A stretch of DNA of 64,000 bases from Limnochordia bacterium. Its GTDB lineage: Bacteria; Bacillota; Limnochordia; DUMW01. Within the stretch, counting starts at the first letter, position 1. The number at the start of each line of letters is the position of its first letter. Below the pieces are notes generated by a model. It was not told the origin of the DNA, did no database searches, and saw only the letters and a program-made list of their open reading frames with translations. This document shows positions 35,470 through 43,951 of this stretch, one piece after another. The translations under genes and the position numbers were made by a program. Where the stretch lies: positions 19,942-83,941 of the forward strand of contig JALNWK010000003.1 in assembly GCA_023230925.1 (NCBI GenBank), given 5' to 3'.

Positions 35470-38259
35470 ATGTTCATAGATTACTTTCAAGACAGTGCCC
35501 TTTGCCGGATACTGGAGTTGTTTCTGATTGTTGTAGTTTTAACTACGGGGTGTCCCGCGATGGCCAAAACGCTGTTTCAGACGGGTATTAATACATACGA
35601 TCCACGAATTGACCTGAGAACCGATGGGGTCATGGTACATAAACATGGCCTGATAACTCCGCCTGTATCCTATACCCTAAGGGATTGGAAATCAATCGGC
35701 AACTATCTTGTCTACCGCATGTGGCTTATCGGGTCAGATGCTGGCCAGAGCTTTACCCGGGGCGAGTACGACGGACATGAATATCCGGAGGCAATTGAGA
35801 CTGGCCGAGTGGGAAATCATTTTGCAGTAGGCAGCCGTCCATATATGGTACCAACTACCGCCTGGAACGAGTATATGCGTCGCATTACCCGTGAATCCAT
35901 CGATGCCGGTGTCGTTGGAGTTGTCCCAGAGGAGCCGCTGGCCCATGCCGCAGCGGGATACAGTCCGGCCTTTCAGCTAGCATGGGAAGACTTCTATGGC
36001 GAGCCTTGGCAACCACCGCACAGTTCACGCGATGCCTTTTGGAAGAAGTCCAAGCTGCAGAGTCATCTTTACCTGGAGACAGTCAAAGCGGTTATTGATG
36101 AAGCTAAAACATGCAGCAACGGCGAGACAGAAGTCCTTCTTCCGACGCACAGCCTCATCAGTCATGCGGCAGGTCAGATGATTTTCCCCAGTGGGGCTGC
36201 CGCGAGGTTACCCGGTCTTGATGGCATTATCGGACAAGTATGGACGGGTCCAATTAGCTGGTCCCTTGGTGTTTATGCGGGCAACCGCCTCACTCGGGAT
36301 AATGGTTTCTTTGATTCGGCTTGGCTTCTGTATAGCTACTTTGCTAACCTAACCCGTGACAGTGAAAAACAGATGTTTCTACTAGGTGATCCGGTTGAAG
36401 ACGATCCACAATATCGTTGGGAACAGTATCATCTGTGGTACAATCAGACACTTGTTGCCATGCTCATGTTTTCTGATGTCTTTGGATACCAGGTTATGCC
36501 TTGGCCGGAGCGGGTTTTTCTACCAGGCTATGGTACCGGAGGAGGAAGTCCAGGTCCAGCTGAGTACCGTACCCAACTCATGGTCAATTTCCAGGCTCTT
36601 AGCGATATGGAAAATCAAGAAGAGATCCATTGGCAGGGAGGAACGGAGGGAATTGGTGTTTTGGTGGGCGACACGATGGTATGGCAGCGTGGAGGCCCAG
36701 AAGGCTCGGGCATGGAATCCTTCCACGGTCTGGTCTTACCTTTGCTGAGGCAAGGCATCCCCGTTCAAGTGCTCCCAGTCGAACGGATTATAGATCAGGG
36801 TTATCTTGATCCATTTCGTTTGCTTTTGGTTAGCTACGACATGTGGAAACCGCTCGATCCAGCCTCTCATGTTGCTTTGAGACAATGGGTTCAACAAGGG
36901 GGGATTTTGGTATTCTTTGATGGAAATGACGCATATAACCAAGTAGATGAATGGTGGCGTCAAGCCGGGTACCATGCTCCGGTGGAACACCTCTTTGAAC
37001 AGTTAGGCATTCCGGTGGAACGGCAAAGTCGCGCAAGTGTTAAGCCCCAGGAGAGCATGGGGTGGCAGGAAGTGCTCCGTTCTGAGGCGGACTATCATAA
37101 CTTGGAGAACATGAAGACCTACTCTATCGATTTGGCGCCTTTTCTGCCTGCGGATCAGATTCTTGTGCGGCTTGAGGACGGTTCCAAGCAGGATGGCTGG
37201 GGACCCTTTCTTGAATCAGTCACCCTTGACTACGAGACGACTGATGGTACGAAACAAAGTATTTCATTTAAGGCCAATGGAGGGCCAGAAGAGGCCAAGT
37301 ATCTTGTGGAGGTCATTTCGCCGGGTGGTGTGAATCCAGGTCGTAGGTTTGCCGATGCTACAGGCTCCTTCACCTATGCTTTCCCTGTTTCAAATGTGAA
37401 ATCCGGGAAGCTAGAGATGAGGGTAGGAAATAACTTCGTGATCAAAGTACAAACGGAACAGCAAGAAAACGTGTTAGTTGGGACCGGTGGTATGCCGAGT
37501 AGTCTTCTTACGACCCTTGACAGTTTGTTGGTCGGCCAAGAGGTACCCGTTACCAGTTATGCTTTTGATGGTGAGAACAGCTCTACTTATCAAAGGCAAG
37601 TTGGCCAAGGATACTTCGTGTACATCGGTGTCCCCTCGGCTCTTTTTGCAAGAACAATGGACGGGGCTAACTTCATTTGCTTATTATCGTCCTACGCGGT
37701 AGAGCAGTTGGGAGGAGGGGAATATCGAGAAGAGGGCACCATGGTTCTTAGAAGAGGCTCCTACTGGATTGCTCATGCTCTTACTGGAGAGCATCGGTTG
37801 ACCGGGCAGTTCGTAGATTTACTGGACCCGTGTCTTTCGGTAGCAAGTGAATTTGTTCTATCCGAGGGTGAATCGGCGCTGCTTTACGACGTTACGGATC
37901 TTCTCGAAGGAGTGACACCCCGTGTTCTTTACGGCAGTCGGGAGTTGCTCAAGACGGAGACTACCGGCGAGCAAACCTATGTGGTGAGTGCAGGGCCTTG
38001 GCAAACACCCGGTGTGGTCCGCTTGTATGCTGGCAATCGAAAGCCCGAAAAGGTGACTGCTTACGCCATGCGTGGTTTTGGTCGTCGACTAGAGGCGGAG
38101 GAGATCGAGGACCTATCACCGTGGATTGCGAAGCTAGAGGCGGGCGAGATGCAACAAACATCAGCTAAGTGGGCTTGGGACGAGGCATCCCGAACCTTTC
38201 ACATCGAATTTGAACAGTGGCATAGTGGTGTACTGATTGTGGTTGACTGGGAATACTGA
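35470..38259 (+). CDS. Large exported protein with a TIM-barrel and a glutamine-amidotransferase-like domain; putative glycoside hydrolase
   Basis: 929 residues with GGAGGG 6 bases before the ATG. A hydrophobic N-terminal segment (RILELFLIVVVLTTGCPAMAKT) is an export signal, either signal-peptidase-I type or a marginal lipobox. The first 350 or so residues look like a glycosidase barrel (VGVVPEEPLAHAAAGYSPAF, then FYGEPWQPP). The next domain resembles the trimerisation/amidotransferase-like domain of GH42 beta-galactosidases (VLPLLRQGIPVQVLPVERI, then LLLVSYDMWKP, RQWVQQGGILVFFDG). Beta-rich modules follow. No family could be named with certainty. It lies between the solute-binding pseudogene and a rhamnosidase, so a role in plant-type polysaccharide breakdown is likely. 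Confidence 0.65.
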   Translation: MFIDYFQDSALCRILELFLIVVVLTTGCPAMAKTLFQTGINTYDPRIDLRTDGVMVHKHGLITPPVSYTLRDWKSIGNYLVYRMWLIGSDAGQSFTRGEYDGHEYPEAIETGRVGNHFAVGSRPYMVPTTAWNEYMRRITRESIDAGVVGVVPEEPLAHAAAGYSPAFQLAWEDFYGEPWQPPHSSRDAFWKKSKLQSHLYLETVKAVIDEAKTCSNGETEVLLPTHSLISHAAGQMIFPSGAAARLPGLDGIIGQVWTGPISWSLGVYAGNRLTRDNGFFDSAWLLYSYFANLTRDSEKQMFLLGDPVEDDPQYRWEQYHLWYNQTLVAMLMFSDVFGYQVMPWPERVFLPGYGTGGGSPGPAEYRTQLMVNFQALSDMENQEEIHWQGGTEGIGVLVGDTMVWQRGGPEGSGMESFHGLVLPLLRQGIPVQVLPVERIIDQGYLDPFRLLLVSYDMWKPLDPASHVALRQWVQQGGILVFFDGNDAYNQVDEWWRQAGYHAPVEHLFEQLGIPVERQSRASVKPQESMGWQEVLRSEADYHNLENMKTYSIDLAPFLPADQILVRLEDGSKQDGWGPFLESVTLDYETTDGTKQSISFKANGGPEEAKYLVEVISPGGVNPGRRFADATGSFTYAFPVSNVKSGKLEMRVGNNFVIKVQTEQQENVLVGTGGMPSSLLTTLDSLLVGQEVPVTSYAFDGENSSTYQRQVGQGYFVYIGVPSALFARTMDGANFICLLSSYAVEQLGGGEYREEGTMVLRRGSYWIAHALTGEHRLTGQFVDLLDPCLSVASEFVLSEGESALLYDVTDLLEGVTPRVLYGSRELLKTETTGEQTYVVSAGPWQTPGVVRLYAGNRKPEKVTAYAMRGFGRRLEAEEIEDLSPWIAKLEAGEMQQTSAKWAWDEASRTFHIEFEQWHSGVLIVVDWEY

Positions 38260-38367
38260 AGTTGCTTTCGCGGTTTCTATTTGCCAAGTCCAGGTGAAAA
38301 CCTCGTGTAGAGATGACTACTAGCTAGGAACAGGCGTAAAGAACTGAGCATATGGAGGCCAGAAATT

Positions 38368-40653
38368 ATGCGCGTCGCACCAATTAAATGGCAAGCTGAA
38401 TGGATCTGGGATGCCTACCGACGAGAGACCCCCAATACGCTTTTGTTTTTCAAAAAAGTGGTGGATCTTCCGGCGGAAGTCCAGTCGGCAAGTATTCAGA
38501 TCAGTTGCTCTGGAAGCTACAAATTATATATTAATTCAACATATATCGGGCGGGGCCCCTATCCTGCCGATCCAGCCTGGCAATCATATGATTCTTACGA
38601 ACTCGATGCCACGCCGTTTGTGCCCGGTGTAAACCTCATTACCGTCAAGGCCTATAATTACGGCGTGGGTACGCATAGTCGCCCATGGGTACCGGGCGGT
38701 CTGATCTTGCAAGGTGAAATAACTACCCATCGTGGCCCGACCTTTGCTGTGACCACAGATACGTCCTGGTGTGTAAAGTACCCATCCGGATGGATGCAAG
38801 GCACCACCCAGATGTTTTGGACTACTGGTTTTCAAGAGATAGTTGACCTTCGGAAAGATCGGGACCTATTGCACGCACTTCCCAAACCGAATCGCGGTTG
38901 GCAGAAAGCAGTCAGCTACGGGAAACCTCCGGTTGAGCCCTGGAAACGTCTAATCCCTCGGGAGATTCCTTATCTAGAAGAAACCTTGGTGGAACCCCAG
39001 AACGTGGTTGACGTGGGGCGTCTTCAAGAACCCACCCAGATGCCACACCCTCTTACGTTAGGTATATGGATGCAATCAGAGAAGACAATCTCTGATAAGA
39101 ACGTCTTTTCGGGGGGCACAATTCTGCCCCCCGGACCTGATGAAAGTGGAACGTTCCTTCTGTACGATTTCGGTCGGGAGATTGTAGGCTACCCAGACAT
39201 CGTGCTTCAAACCGATGGCAAAGCCATTGTAGATATTGGGTATAGTGAGTGTCTCACTGAGGAAGGACGTATCTTTCCTACACGGCAAGGTATCGATCAG
39301 ACGGATCGGCTCATCATTGGTCCAGGAACTAATCATTGGGAAGCAATGGGTCGTAGAGCTTTTCGCTATCTGCAGATCTGTATTCGAAAGACGGCAAATC
39401 CAGTTACGATCGACAGACTTTGTGTCCGGGCTACTAAATATCCGGTTAACGACCAGAGTGTTTTCCAATCCGATGATCCGGTGCTAAACGAAGTCTATTC
39501 GGTTAGCAAATATACCCTGAATCTGGGGATGCAGGATCACTTTGAGGATTGCCCTTTACGGGAACAGGCCCAGTACGTAGGGGACACTAGAGTTACATCT
39601 TTGTATAACTACATGACCTTTGGGGATCAGCTTTTGCCTGCTAAAGCCATCCGGCAATTCGGTAGATCGCAGTATGTGTCGGGACGAATTCCCAGCATTG
39701 CTCCTGGTGGTACCAACCATAACATCATCGATTACTCCTTACTGTGGGTTACTCTCCTGTATGAATACTGGTTCTACACGGGACGGAAAGAGCTTCTGCA
39801 GGAGATGTATCCGCACGTGGTTACTCTTTTGGAGTGGCTCCAGTTAGAATCGGATGCAGATGGCTTCCTTGTTACAGAGGGCAAAGCCGGTTGGTGGATG
39901 TTCATTGACTGGGGTCACTTGCCGCATACCGGCATCATTACCGCTGTGCAGTGCCTCTACTACCAAGCCCTGTTTCAAGCGGGAATAATCGCAGAACAGA
40001 TCGGCCGACACTATGAGGCGCAAAGCTGGAACGAGAGAGCAGAGAAATTGCGTCAGGCTATTCGGAGCCGAATGCGTACGTCGGAGGGTCTGTTTACCGA
40101 TAGGATCGGCACCGAATGCTGCGGGCTTCACGCCAATATACTTGCCGGTGTATGTAACGTGGTTACTGGCGAAGAACGTCGCCGTCTCGCAGAAGTTCTA
40201 TCTACGTGGGATGATCGCTTCTTGACTGCCCATACAGGTTACTTCAATTTTTTTGTTCTGCAGTTTCTCTTTGAAAATGGTCATGCAGACCGTGCCCTCA
40301 AGTTGCTTACCCAGTTTTGGGGAAAGATGCTAGAAAACGGAGCTACCACCTGGTGGGAGCGGTATGAGCCTGGATTCGATCCTACTGTGAACTCAACCGT
40401 TAGCCTGTGTCATCCATGGTCCAGTGGACCAGCTTATCTTATCCCTGCCTATATCCTTGGAGTACGTCCAGCAACACCTGGGTTCGGTAAGATCTACTTC
40501 TCACCTTACCTAGGAGACCTCCACGAGGCGGAAGGACGGATTCCTACACCACATGGGTTGATCCGGGTTAAGCTGCAGCGTGCAGGAAACGAGGTACAAA
40601 GTGAACTAGAGTTACCACCAGGAATAGAGGTCATCCCGTCGGAGATAGTATAG
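38368..40653 (+). CDS. Alpha-L-rhamnosidase, glycoside hydrolase family 78
   Basis: 761 residues with GGAGG upstream and no signal peptide. The N-terminal beta domain has WQAEWIWDAYRRETPNTLLFFKK and SCSGSYKLYINSTYIGRGPY, usual in GH78. The (alpha/alpha)6 catalytic domain carries FEDCPLREQAQYVGDTR (about 392-408), equivalent to the family's DCPxRDExxGWxGD, although the usual acidic residue after R is conserved as Glu and the tryptophan is replaced. It ends with a beta domain (GLIRVKLQRAGNEVQSELELPPG). It removes terminal L-rhamnose from oligosaccharides such as rhamnogalacturonan fragments, probably in the cytoplasm. It is transcribed in the same direction as the exported protein upstream (108-base gap). 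Confidence 0.85.
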   Translation: MRVAPIKWQAEWIWDAYRRETPNTLLFFKKVVDLPAEVQSASIQISCSGSYKLYINSTYIGRGPYPADPAWQSYDSYELDATPFVPGVNLITVKAYNYGVGTHSRPWVPGGLILQGEITTHRGPTFAVTTDTSWCVKYPSGWMQGTTQMFWTTGFQEIVDLRKDRDLLHALPKPNRGWQKAVSYGKPPVEPWKRLIPREIPYLEETLVEPQNVVDVGRLQEPTQMPHPLTLGIWMQSEKTISDKNVFSGGTILPPGPDESGTFLLYDFGREIVGYPDIVLQTDGKAIVDIGYSECLTEEGRIFPTRQGIDQTDRLIIGPGTNHWEAMGRRAFRYLQICIRKTANPVTIDRLCVRATKYPVNDQSVFQSDDPVLNEVYSVSKYTLNLGMQDHFEDCPLREQAQYVGDTRVTSLYNYMTFGDQLLPAKAIRQFGRSQYVSGRIPSIAPGGTNHNIIDYSLLWVTLLYEYWFYTGRKELLQEMYPHVVTLLEWLQLESDADGFLVTEGKAGWWMFIDWGHLPHTGIITAVQCLYYQALFQAGIIAEQIGRHYEAQSWNERAEKLRQAIRSRMRTSEGLFTDRIGTECCGLHANILAGVCNVVTGEERRRLAEVLSTWDDRFLTAHTGYFNFFVLQFLFENGHADRALKLLTQFWGKMLENGATTWWERYEPGFDPTVNSTVSLCHPWSSGPAYLIPAYILGVRPATPGFGKIYFSPYLGDLHEAEGRIPTPHGLIRVKLQRAGNEVQSELELPPGIEVIPSEIV

Positions 40654-40706
40654 AATACACCGGTAAAACCCTAGCTCTTAATCCGGAGATGAAAGGTCTG
40701 TTTTGG

Positions 40707-40736
40707 ATGGCATTGGCTCGTACTGGCCAATGCCAT
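40707..40736 (+). terminator. Hairpin terminator after the rhamnosidase
   Basis: ATGGCATTGGC (40707-40717) and GCCAATGCCAT (40726-40736) form a perfect 11-bp stem with an 8-base loop, 54 bases after the stop. Confidence 0.65.
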
Positions 40737-41173
40737 TACCTATATGTATGCTGGGTTGAGACAGAACCCACAGGTTTCTAGGTGCCTTCCATCGCAGCAC
40801 CCGTTGTTTTGCCTAAGGCATTGAGCATCGCGATGATTATCGGTGACAGTACCAATCTACGCTGACGGTGATAGTGTAAATAAAACTACTATTCTACCTC
40901 GCAGACTCTTATGCGAACAGTGATTAGACTACTTCATGCTATTCACTCGGATGAGGTTCATATAATCCAAACGGACGAAGTTGTCATTGGTAATAAGAGG
41001 ATGAAGACCGCTTTGGGCCGAAGTGTTTATTGGGCGAACAACCTTCTAGTCTAACTTGGTCCTAAAGCTGATTATCTTACCTACAAAATATTTCAAGAGC
41101 CATTTAGTGGCACGGTGAATGGAACGCATTACTGTTAGGCACCATATTATTTGCATGGCTCCCACAAAGTCAG
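40737..41173. other. Intergenic stretch before the Fic module
   Basis: About 440 bases with no recognisable gene or remnant on either strand. Confidence 0.4.
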
Positions 41174-41204
41174 TTGCAACCCGACGTTGAAAATGTGTCA
41201 TACT
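41174..41204 (+). promoter_or_regulatory. Candidate promoter of the Fic module
   Basis: TTGCAA (41174-41179) and CATACT (41199-41204) with 19 bases between, and TG three bases before the -10. It lies about 40 bases before the antitoxin start. The spacer is longer than ideal. Confidence 0.35.
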
Positions 41205-41246
41205 AGAAGCAGAGTGAATGTCGGGGAGGTTGGAAGGTTGCGAAAA

Positions 41247-41417
41247 ATGACATTACAAAGGCAAGAAAAATCGTTGCGGTTTGCTGAAGCCAATCTTCGG
41301 TTTGAAGGTTCTGTCGTGCCCCCCGCAGTAAAAAGGGATTGCCGGAAAATGCTTAGGGGTGAAGTGACCAGCGAACAACTTGTTGCGAAATATCTAGCAG
41401 CAGTGAATAAGGAGTAG
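41247..41417 (+). CDS. VbhA-like antitoxin of a Fic toxin
   Basis: 56 residues from ATG 41247, with GGAAGG 9 bases upstream; TTG 41238 is an alternative and the open frame reaches 41151. It has the layout of VbhA-type class I Fic antitoxins: a short helical N-terminus with the inhibitory helix EANLRFEGS, then PPAVKRDCRKMLRGEVTSEQLVAKYL. In the class I inhibitory motif (S/T)xxxE(G/N), the Glu-Gly is present but the Ser/Thr position is Asn. The Glu normally blocks ATP gamma-phosphate binding in the Fic active site. It ends 4 bases before the toxin gene start. Confidence 0.75.
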   Translation: MTLQRQEKSLRFAEANLRFEGSVVPPAVKRDCRKMLRGEVTSEQLVAKYLAAVNKE

Positions 41418-41421
41418 TGTT

Positions 41422-42000
41422 TTGGGAGATTATTTCACCGAAGAGCCTGGTATCCTACCAAATAAGTTGGGTGTTGACGACCCGGAACTATTAAAGGCGA
41501 TTGAGGTTAGTGTAGTAATGGTTCGTCTCATCTGGTTAGAGGAAAACCCCATTAATGGTGAGATTGGTTTTGACCACTTGTGTGCGATCCATCGGTATTC
41601 GTTTTCAGACCTGTATCATTTCGCCGGTGTGATGAGAGACGTTTGGCTGGCGAAAGACGATGGCGTGTTTTGCTATCCTGAGAATCTTGAAGGGGCCCAG
41701 CAAGCGATTTTTACTCAGTTGAAGCATGATAAGTTGCTTAAGGGGCTTGGGAAACCTGAGTTTATTGAGAAATTAGCTACCTTAACAGGTGATCTAATAG
41801 CATTACATCCTTTTAGGGAAGGAAATGGCCGGTCAGTTCGAGCTTTTCTTAAGCAATTGGCTGAAAATGCTGGCTATGACTTGAACTACGAGGACGTGCG
41901 TGACGATGAGCTTTTATCAACTGATATTGCTACATTTAAAGGGAACTTGGCTCCTTTAAAGGAATTACTCCATAGAATAGTGTCGCCAGTCGCGGTCTAG
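41422..42000 (+). CDS. Fic/DOC family AMP-transferase toxin
   Basis: 192 residues from a TTG start with AAGGAG 7 bases upstream. The active-site loop HPFREGNGRSVRAF (about 131-144) matches the full Fic consensus HPFx(D/E)GNGRxxR, including the catalytic His and the phosphate-binding Gly-Asn-Gly. The N-terminal part carries the usual LxxIHRYSFSDLYHFAGVMRD, equivalent to the helix and flap seen in Fic proteins (IHxxLFxxIYxWAGxxR). Class I Fic enzymes transfer AMP to proteins such as DNA gyrase or topoisomerase IV and stop growth unless held by the antitoxin. Organised as antitoxin-toxin with a 4-base gap, like vbhA-vbhT. Confidence 0.93.
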   Translation: MGDYFTEEPGILPNKLGVDDPELLKAIEVSVVMVRLIWLEENPINGEIGFDHLCAIHRYSFSDLYHFAGVMRDVWLAKDDGVFCYPENLEGAQQAIFTQLKHDKLLKGLGKPEFIEKLATLTGDLIALHPFREGNGRSVRAFLKQLAENAGYDLNYEDVRDDELLSTDIATFKGNLAPLKELLHRIVSPVAV

Positions 42001-42598
42001 ATTGCTGATTATACCGCAGTCCATACGTAGACCAATTCCAGACTAATTCCGCGCCCTATTTTGTCATTGTTTCTCGAAAAACAAAAAACCCCGCATCTAA
42101 CCGACTTAGGTCTTACTCCAAGTGTATCATTTAATATGCTTGACTCATGCAGTTTTTGTCCCAATTAATGTGGTGCCTAACACAATTCCAAGCTAACTGA
42201 AATGTAAAACTTCGGCTAATCTCCTTAACCGCTCTAACTCTAGGTTCCTATGTTTGCAGATATCTTTTTTCTATCAGATTCTGCCCTGTTATTCATCGAT
42301 TTTTTGCTAACTCGTTTCGTAATGTAGGGAAAGGAGCCAACCTTGTTGAAGGATTTCTTGAGGTTACGAGGCGTGGCCGGAAGCCTATAGAATTGGTCAA
42401 GCCACATGTTTGGTAATCGGTAATCTCCACTTTATCGGTAAAAATACCTGGCTGGTAAGACTGCTAGACTTCAACCAGAACCAGTGTCTTTGGATACTCT
42501 TGTCTAAGCGGGGAAATTATTGCCAACATGTTTAGCTAACACCGGGGAAAACTTAAGAAAGAGTCTCATACCACGGATAAAGGAGGTGACATGCGCCT
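42001..42598. other. Intergenic stretch between the Fic gene and the coat genes
   Basis: About 600 bases, AT-richer than its surroundings, with poly-A tracts near 42080. No recognisable gene, remnant or repeat. A G-poor, A-rich run ending in CCCCGC near 42096 might be part of a minus-strand terminator, but no paired arm was found. Confidence 0.35.
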
Positions 42599-42835
42599 AT
42601 GATCAACACCCAACCCACTATGACCCTGCCTCCCGAGGTTCTTACGGGAAAGGATCTGACTTACATAGAAGATGCAATGTCATGGGAGCTTTTGGCTATG
42701 AAAAAGTGCCGGCATTATGCAAGTATGTGCCAGGATACGGAGGTTCGAAACTTCCTAGACGAAGCTGGCCGCATGCATCAAGGTCACTACATTAAGCTAC
42801 ACCAACACCTAAGTTCGGAGAAGGTTATGCAATAG
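42599..42835 (+). CDS. Small spore-coat-associated ferritin-like protein
   Basis: 78 residues with AGGAGG 12 bases before the ATG. After a short leader (TLPPEVLTGKDLTYIEDAMSW) come two helices with the spacing seen in small coat-associated ferritin-like proteins of spore-formers (ELLAMKKCRHYASMCQDTEVRNFLDEAGRMHQGHY). The E...H...E-x-x-H layout could be a remnant of a di-iron site. It lies 21 bases before a CotF-like gene and is probably expressed in the mother cell in late sporulation. The assignment rests on size and partner. Confidence 0.6.
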   Translation: MINTQPTMTLPPEVLTGKDLTYIEDAMSWELLAMKKCRHYASMCQDTEVRNFLDEAGRMHQGHYIKLHQHLSSEKVMQ

Positions 42836-42856
42836 TAGGAAAGGAGGATACCAAAG

Positions 42857-43177
42857 ATGCCGCAGAAGATTCAAAATCCCGATATGCTCTCTAAGGTTAA
42901 AGGGCCAGAGCTAAACGATCGTGACATGATCAATGACATTTTGGCAACGGATAAGTACTTGACCGATGGCTATAACGTCTTTGCCCGAGAAGCAAGTCAT
43001 CAGTCGCTACACCAAGATGTGCTAGGATTGCTAAATGAGACCCATCAGTGCGCTAGGAAAGCGTATGAGACAATGTTCCGCAAGGGTTGGTATGCCCTCG
43101 AAACCGCCCAGGCCCAACAGGTACAACAGTCCCAACAGCAGTTTGCCGGATACATGAGCCAATTCCCCTATCAATGA
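42857..43177 (+). CDS. CotF-like spore coat protein
   Basis: 106 residues with AAGGAGG upstream. The conserved coat-protein-F region is LNDRDMINDILATDKYLTDGYNVFAREASHQSLHQDVLGLLNETHQCARKAY in sequence across residues 21-70, then FRKGWYALETA, and a Gln-rich tail. CotF-family proteins are components of the spore coat of bacilli and clostridia. With the preceding small gene it forms a two-gene operon ended by a hairpin at 43184-43205. Confidence 0.8.
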   Translation: MPQKIQNPDMLSKVKGPELNDRDMINDILATDKYLTDGYNVFAREASHQSLHQDVLGLLNETHQCARKAYETMFRKGWYALETAQAQQVQQSQQQFAGYMSQFPYQ

Positions 43178-43183
43178 GTTCCA

Positions 43184-43205
43184 GGAGAGGGTTTTGACCC
43201 TCTCC
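43184..43205 (+). terminator. Hairpin terminator after the coat genes
   Basis: GGAGAGGGT (43184-43192) and ACCCTCTCC (43197-43205) form a perfect 9-bp stem with a 4-base loop, 6 bases after the stop. Confidence 0.7.
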
Positions 43206-43252
43206 AAACTTGTTCTACTCCCTTTCCCGAAACTTAATCTCACCCGATACTC

Positions 43253-43282
43253 TTGCGCGATGGTTTATTCAAGTGGTACACT
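43253..43282 (+). promoter_or_regulatory. Candidate promoter of exoD
   Basis: TTGCGC (43253-43258), 18-base spacer and TACACT (43277-43282) with an upstream TG, 25 bases before the start codon. Confidence 0.45.
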
Positions 43283-43307
43283 GGAAAAGACAGTGAGGAG
43301 GTAGACT

Positions 43308-43907
43308 ATGTCGCTTTCCAGGACCCTTTCTGACACACTTGCCTGTGCGTTGGAACAGGATTCCGTAAGTATTGAGAGTCTAATTGCTGCCACGGGTCAG
43401 CAAAGCTACGGACTTCTTTTCATCTTGGTAGGTTTGTTTATCATGATTCCTCTTCCACCGGGAGGCGGCATTCTGCCAGGCTCATTAATCTTCTTCTGGG
43501 GGATTCAAAGATTAGTAGGCCATGGGGCACCTTGGTTACCAAAGTGGCTTTTGGATCGAAGGCTCAGTCGCAAGAATGCGGACTTGCTGTTGAAAAAAGC
43601 CCTGCCATTGATGAGGAAACTGGAGTCATTCTCTGTAGCAAAAGAGACCGGTTGCCCTACAGAAATAGAAATAAGGATTGCCTCTTGGATTGCCGGAATG
43701 ATGGGTCTTTTCATTGTGTTACCGACACCTTTTCTTAACCGCTTTCCAGCATTGGCTGCAATCCTAATCGGTTTGTCCCTAATCAATGGGAATCGTCGTC
43801 TTCTATGGATAGGTATGGTCTTCGGTGCTGTCGTTTTTGTCTTGATGACTATCTTCCTTGTAACCAGTGGTGATTTTCTCTTGGACAGAGTGGATCAGTA
43901 CCTCTAA
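43308..43907 (+). CDS. ExoD family integral membrane protein
   Basis: 199 residues with GAGGAGG upstream. The ExoD pattern is visible: a cytoplasmic N-terminus (LSDTLACALEQDSVSIESLIAATGQQSYGLLFIL), the glycine-proline motif IPLPPGGGILPGS, then WLPKWLLDRRLSR and a pair of C-terminal helices. ExoD proteins were first linked to exopolysaccharide synthesis in rhizobia; their reaction is unknown. It stands alone between its own promoter and hisF. Confidence 0.88.
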   Translation: MSLSRTLSDTLACALEQDSVSIESLIAATGQQSYGLLFILVGLFIMIPLPPGGGILPGSLIFFWGIQRLVGHGAPWLPKWLLDRRLSRKNADLLLKKALPLMRKLESFSVAKETGCPTEIEIRIASWIAGMMGLFIVLPTPFLNRFPALAAILIGLSLINGNRRLLWIGMVFGAVVFVLMTIFLVTSGDFLLDRVDQYL

Positions 43908-43951
43908 GACGACACGTCTTTGCATACTATTTACCAATGGGAGTGGACTTG

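Noticed and set aside
41151..41246. Longer N-terminus of the VbhA-like antitoxin
   Set aside because: The 32 extra codons have no ribosome binding site, overlap the likely promoter and are not like the family.
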